Source of the DNA: Proruminimicrobium sp964487915
GTDB lineage: Bacteria; Elusimicrobiota; Endomicrobiia; Endomicrobiales; Endomicrobiaceae
Length of the DNA stretch: 64,000 bases
Direction: 5' to 3'
Assembly (NCBI GenBank): GCA_964487915.1
Contig: CAZASN010000004.1
Coordinates: 62,001-126,000, forward strand
In this document: positions 60,737 through 64,000 of the stretch, piece after piece
Position numbering within the stretch: the stretch's first letter is position 1
Layout of the letters: each line of letters begins with the position of its first letter
The notes under the pieces: generated by a model
Database searches by the model: none
The model's input: the letters and a program-made list of their open reading frames with translations, nothing else
Told to the model about the DNA's origin: nothing
Program-made: the position numbers and the translations under genes

Positions 60737-62293
60737 TTAAAATCTTCCGCCGAATGCAAAAGACACTTCCGCGTTTGACGGTATGCTTTGTCCGTCAAGA
60801 GTGGTAGTTTGCGAACTTACGGCTCCGGCAAAATCCAGAAAAATACATCCGGTAAGTATTCCGAATCCCCCCGTATATGTCCACGAGCCGTTGTCGGCGA
60901 TATTTTTGTTAAGACCTGCGCGCAGTGGAATATTAAAGTGCTTTTTATTGAGGATATTATATTCAATACCGAATGCAAGCTGCTGAGAATCAAATCCTTC
61001 AACCATAGTTTTATTTTTAACGATATCCAAATCGCATGCGAATATGAGGTTTTTTAACGGAGTTAAAGCCATGCCAGCGCGTATTTGCCTGTCCAAAGAA
61101 TAGGAATCATTGTTCCACATCAGATAATCGGGGGCGTCCAGCGGTTTTTGAGGCCTGTTGAAAGACGGACTGTTTATGTTTTTTACGACAAGCGCAAATT
61201 TTGGCTGAAACATTATATTTTTTTCAAAAAATCTTGAAAAATCAAAAGTTGTTCCCAAGTCAACGGACAGCTGCGTGGTAGTCTGTCTTGTTTTAAGGGC
61301 TTCGTCAATCGCATTTCCGATGTTTTCATTGTCTTTTAATATCATTATTGAAGTCTGCGCCATTTGTCCCTGAATAATATTTAAATTTGCGCCGACCAGT
61401 ATTCCTTTGTAAACTTCTTCTCCGTATCCTACGGAACATTCCGCAAAAACTCCTGCGTCTATGAGTACCTGAGTTTCATTTTTATCATAGGTTTCTGATT
61501 CGCTTCCAAAGGCATTAATAATATCTGCTGCATCAGGTAATTTGGCGACAATAATAGCTGTCATTATAGAGATAGCATTTTCAGTGGCACCTACATCTAA
61601 AGCCATGTTAATCATAGCAGCAGCCATCTGTTCGGAAGTTGTACTGTCAGACAATCCTAACAATGTTGTAAGTGAAGTTTGAATGCCGGCATTATCTATA
61701 GCCGTTGATATATCATCCGCATATTGTTCATACCCTGAACGAACATCAAAATCATCAAGAGGTAATCCGCTTGAATCAGGCGATCCGATACCTATGTTTA
61801 ATGTATCAACAAAAGGAGTTATTCCTGATGTTCCGAATGTTCTAAAAGAAAAAGAGAGTTTTTTAAATCTTGAGAAAATTCCGGCGTTTAAATCAATAAG
61901 AGCGCCGGTTTTTGATTTTTGTAATTCGGCTATTAAAGCAAATCCCTCAAAAATAGCGGCCACATCCTGAGCTGTGGCTTTTAAATTATTATCTATTTTT
62001 TCGGCAAGTTGGTTGTATTTGTCAGCCATTTGAGTAAGTTGGTCAATTAAAGACAATGTTTTTCCGGTTGTTTCAATTTCAGCGCCGAGTAAAAGAGCTA
62101 TTTCATTATTATTCTTGTCGCTTATTATCGCAAGATTTGCAGGATTCCAGTATTGCGTGTCAGCGCCGTTAGCTACTGCGACTCCGGCTCCGCCCATGGC
62201 AACCGCCCGCGCGCCGACCGTCTGCCATTTATCGGCATAACTTGCCGGAACAAAAAATATGATTGTCAAAAACATCAGAATACTTTTTTTCAT
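60737..62293 (-). CDS. TraF/PorV-like outer-membrane beta-barrel protein
   Basis: Signal peptide (SILMFLTIIFFVPASYA) then WQTVGARAVAMGGAGVAVAN GADTQYWNPANLAI-type start, the hallmark of the TraF_2/PorV-like barrel family. A long helical insert (about residues 60-115 and 180-265) with several Ala/Ile-rich stretches interrupts the strands, and the C terminus ends in Phe (VSFAFGGRF) as in BAM substrates. The name conjugal transfer TraF is inherited; no conjugation genes are nearby. Role in outer-membrane export or lipid transport is unknown. GGAGG precedes the ATG. Confidence 0.75.
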   Translation of the reverse strand: MKKSILMFLTIIFFVPASYADKWQTVGARAVAMGGAGVAVANGADTQYWNPANLAIISDKNNNEIALLLGAEIETTGKTLSLIDQLTQMADKYNQLAEKIDNNLKATAQDVAAIFEGFALIAELQKSKTGALIDLNAGIFSRFKKLSFSFRTFGTSGITPFVDTLNIGIGSPDSSGLPLDDFDVRSGYEQYADDISTAIDNAGIQTSLTTLLGLSDSTTSEQMAAAMINMALDVGATENAISIMTAIIVAKLPDAADIINAFGSESETYDKNETQVLIDAGVFAECSVGYGEEVYKGILVGANLNIIQGQMAQTSIMILKDNENIGNAIDEALKTRQTTTQLSVDLGTTFDFSRFFEKNIMFQPKFALVVKNINSPSFNRPQKPLDAPDYLMWNNDSYSLDRQIRAGMALTPLKNLIFACDLDIVKNKTMVEGFDSQQLAFGIEYNILNKKHFNIPLRAGLNKNIADNGSWTYTGGFGILTGCIFLDFAGAVSSQTTTLDGQSIPSNAEVSFAFGGRF

Positions 62294-62313
62294 ACGGCCT
62301 CCGTACTATAAAA

Positions 62314-62727
62314 TTATTTTAACTTTTTTTTATGTTTTATAACTTTTACTTTTAATTTTTTAGGGTTTGAAGTAACGGTTGAATTTTCATCAAATTCAAG
62401 AATCATCTCATAATTTTTTAATTCGTTTATGCCGAATACGCTTATGGCGCTTTTATTGTTTTTTAATTTGTAAACCGAAAAGGACGGGAAAAACAGATTG
62501 TTTCTGCTGTCTATCATTAATTCCTCGTCAAACGATGTTCTGTCAATATATTTAAATTTGTTGTTGTGCGAATAATAATTTATTTCGGCGTTTAAAATTG
62601 TACTGCAAAGAATGCGGCCGGTTGTAAATTTTACGTTTAAAACTCCGCTTTTGTAGGTGTGCAGAACTACAAAAAAAGATATAACACAAAGCATGAAGAC
62701 GATAATATAATTTTTCACAAAAAACAA
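62314..62727 (-). CDS. Small pilin-like single-pass protein
   Basis: TTG start chosen because GGAAGG lies seven bases before it; GTG at 62718 is an alternative. The 137-aa product has one N-terminal hydrophobic segment (NYIIVFMLCVISFFVVLHTY) and then TILNAEINYYSHNNKFKYID, reminiscent of the alpha-1/loop of type IV pseudopilins (aE..Yy..ng.y), but no clear prepilin cleavage site. The end is rich in Lys. Pseudopilin or anchored periplasmic protein; function unknown. Confidence 0.5.
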   Translation of the reverse strand: MFFVKNYIIVFMLCVISFFVVLHTYKSGVLNVKFTTGRILCSTILNAEINYYSHNNKFKYIDRTSFDEELMIDSRNNLFFPSFSVYKLKNNKSAISVFGINELKNYEMILEFDENSTVTSNPKKLKVKVIKHKKKLK

Positions 62728-62787
62728 GATGGCGCCTTCCTTTGTGAAAATATAAAAACTTTCTTAAAAATAGTATAATCTTTATAT

Positions 62788-63795
62788 ATGGCTATTTCAA
62801 GTAAAAAATCATTATCTTTTTTAGGCGAATTCGGATTGATTGAGCATATTAAAAAAAATAATACAAAAGCGGGGCCCGAACATAATGTCGTTGTGGACAT
62901 AGGCGACGATTGTTTCGTATTTTCTTCTTTAAAAAATTCAAAATATGCCGTAACCGCCGATATTTTAATAGAAGACACGCATTTTAAAACAAAATGGGCG
63001 ACTCCCGAACAAATAGCGAAAAAAGCCGTTGAAGTCAATGTAAGCGATATCGTTTCAATGTGCGGCGCCAAGCCGTTATATTTATTTATAGCAATCGGGA
63101 TTCCGAAGAATACGGAAATATCGTACGCCAAACGATTGTTTTCGGCGATTAAAAAAAATTGCGATAAATACGGCATTCATCTTTCCGGAGGAGATACCGT
63201 CAGTTCCGAGAAACTTACAATTTCAGTTACGATAATAGGAATAAAAGCCGGTAAGCTTATAACGCGTTCTGGCACAAAGAACGGAGATATTTTATGCGTA
63301 AGCGGCAATTTCGGAGATTCCGGAGCCGGATTTGATATCTTAAATTCGGGCAAAAAAAACTTAACCCGTTATGAAAAAAAACTTGTTAAAAAACATCTGG
63401 AACCGGAAGCAAGATTTGATATCGCAAAAATTCTTTGCGGTAATAATATTAAAATAACTTCAATGACCGATTCTTCCGACGGCTTATTTAAGTCCGTTGA
63501 GCTTTTGACGGCGGATTATCATAAAGGGGCTGCAGTATATCTTGATAAAATTCCGGTTTCCGACGAGCTTGTTAAATTTACAAAAAACGATAAAAATAAA
63601 ATATACCGTTATGCCTTAAACGGAGCGGAAGAATTTGAATTGGTTTTTACGATAGCGCCTGAAGATAAAATAAAATTACAAAAACTGATTCCGGAAATTT
63701 CATATATAGGTTATGTAAACAAATCAAAAGCAATTAAGTATTTTGACAATAATCACGAAACGGCGATAAAATACAATGGCTACAAACATTTTTGA
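62788..63795 (+). CDS. thiL: Thiamine-monophosphate kinase
   Basis: ThiL makes thiamine pyrophosphate from thiamine monophosphate. The 335-aa protein has the PurM-like VVDIGDDCFVFSS, TADILIEDTHF, VNVSDIVSMCGAKPLYLFIA, LSGGDTVSSEKLTISVTIIG and TDSSDGLFKSVELL. TATAAT (62774-62779) lies eight bases before ATG and no Shine-Dalgarno sequence is seen. Its end overlaps the start of tsaE by 20 bp. Confidence 0.93.
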   Translation: MAISSKKSLSFLGEFGLIEHIKKNNTKAGPEHNVVVDIGDDCFVFSSLKNSKYAVTADILIEDTHFKTKWATPEQIAKKAVEVNVSDIVSMCGAKPLYLFIAIGIPKNTEISYAKRLFSAIKKNCDKYGIHLSGGDTVSSEKLTISVTIIGIKAGKLITRSGTKNGDILCVSGNFGDSGAGFDILNSGKKNLTRYEKKLVKKHLEPEARFDIAKILCGNNIKITSMTDSSDGLFKSVELLTADYHKGAAVYLDKIPVSDELVKFTKNDKNKIYRYALNGAEEFELVFTIAPEDKIKLQKLIPEISYIGYVNKSKAIKYFDNNHETAIKYNGYKHF

Positions 63796-64000
63796 AAATA
63801 AAAAATTTATGACTGACAGCGCGGAACAAACGAAAAAACTGGGCAAAGATTTTGCGTCCGCGTTAAAAAAAGGCGACGTTGTTTTTTTTAACGGCGATCT
63901 CGGAGCCGGCAAGACGACTTTTATTCAGGGCATTATGTCAAAATTCGGAATAAAAAAATTCGTAAGAAGCGCAAGTTTTATGCTTGTAAGCGAATTTGCC
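63776..64000 (+). CDS. tsaE: tRNA t6A ATPase TsaE, 3' end outside window
   Basis: The first 75 residues include a Walker A FNGDLGAGKTTFIQGIM and the following VRSASFMLVSEF, where TsaE proteins have the S-P-T-F type segment (here S-A-S-F). TsaE is the ATPase of the TsaBDE complex that completes t6A on tRNA. ATG 63776 overlaps the end of thiL. The gene runs off the right edge. Confidence 0.88.
   Translation, partial: MATNIFENKKFMTDSAEQTKKLGKDFASALKKGDVVFFNGDLGAGKTTFIQGIMSKFGIKKFVRSASFMLVSEFA

Noticed and set aside
60737..62293. Conjugation gene traF
   Set aside because: The family name is historical; no other transfer gene is nearby and the sequence is an outer-membrane barrel of the PorV/TraF_2 type.

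Overview
The window is about 64 kb of an AT-rich chromosome from a Gram-negative, rod-type bacterium. Lipid A and heptose genes (lpxK, gmhB, two GT9 heptosyltransferase-like genes), an outer-membrane barrel, mrdA/rodA and lipoproteins support this. Gene content and order (a TIGR03960/TIGR03936-type radical SAM gene two genes before rng, a TraF/PorV-like barrel, a FlgD-like tail on a secreted enzyme) suggest Elusimicrobiota, perhaps Endomicrobia. That placement rests on recognition, not on a search. No rRNA, tRNA, insertion sequence or CRISPR array was seen. There is one 100-N assembly gap (10316-10415).

Layout. Positions 1-8718 run left to right: a nucleoside-phosphorylase-like gene cut by the window edge, an SPL-family radical SAM gene, a TPR protein, valS, a small AT-rich insertion (structured repeat plus lipoprotein) that abuts a 5'-truncated rph, then rdgB and comM. 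Positions 9003-16638 are a foreign-looking, strongly A/T-biased five-gene island: SIR2-like protein with an in-frame minisatellite, SAMHD1/dGTPase-like HD protein, an orphan protein, a protein with a possible PD-(D/E)xK motif, and a TRM11-like methyltransferase. It looks like an undescribed anti-phage or stress cassette. Positions 16691-28539 return to housekeeping genes: radical SAM, mrdA, rodA, TIGR03960-type radical SAM, an SGNH/TPR protein, rng, glf and a second SIR2-like gene.

Positions 28540-30099 are an accessory and RNA locus. It holds a second copy of the structured repeat, a frameshifted HTH remnant, three small overlapping membrane-protein ORFs, and three tandem non-coding RNA genes. 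Each RNA gene has a TTGA(N2)-17-TATACT promoter and its own terminator. The last two are paralogous ~60-nt hairpin RNAs with compensatory base changes.

Positions 30100-38976 are on the minus strand: a nucleotide-sugar dehydrogenase, a small lipoprotein and the unit infC-rpmI-rplT-ktrB-ktrA-TPR-pheS-pheT. The unit is led by a candidate attenuator and an AUA start codon on infC. Positions 39036-55606 are on the plus strand: glycan and lipid A genes, two DUF3108 paralogues, a hydrogenase-type protease, tsaC, glyA, a seven-repeat RCC1-like secreted protein, rlmI, a receiver protein, a GH81 glucanase and an M23/LysM peptidase. Positions 55627-58697 (minus) are a membrane histidine kinase and a response regulator fused to a NERD-type nuclease domain. 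The window closes with a U32 protein, an outer-membrane barrel, a pilin-like small protein, thiL and the start of tsaE.
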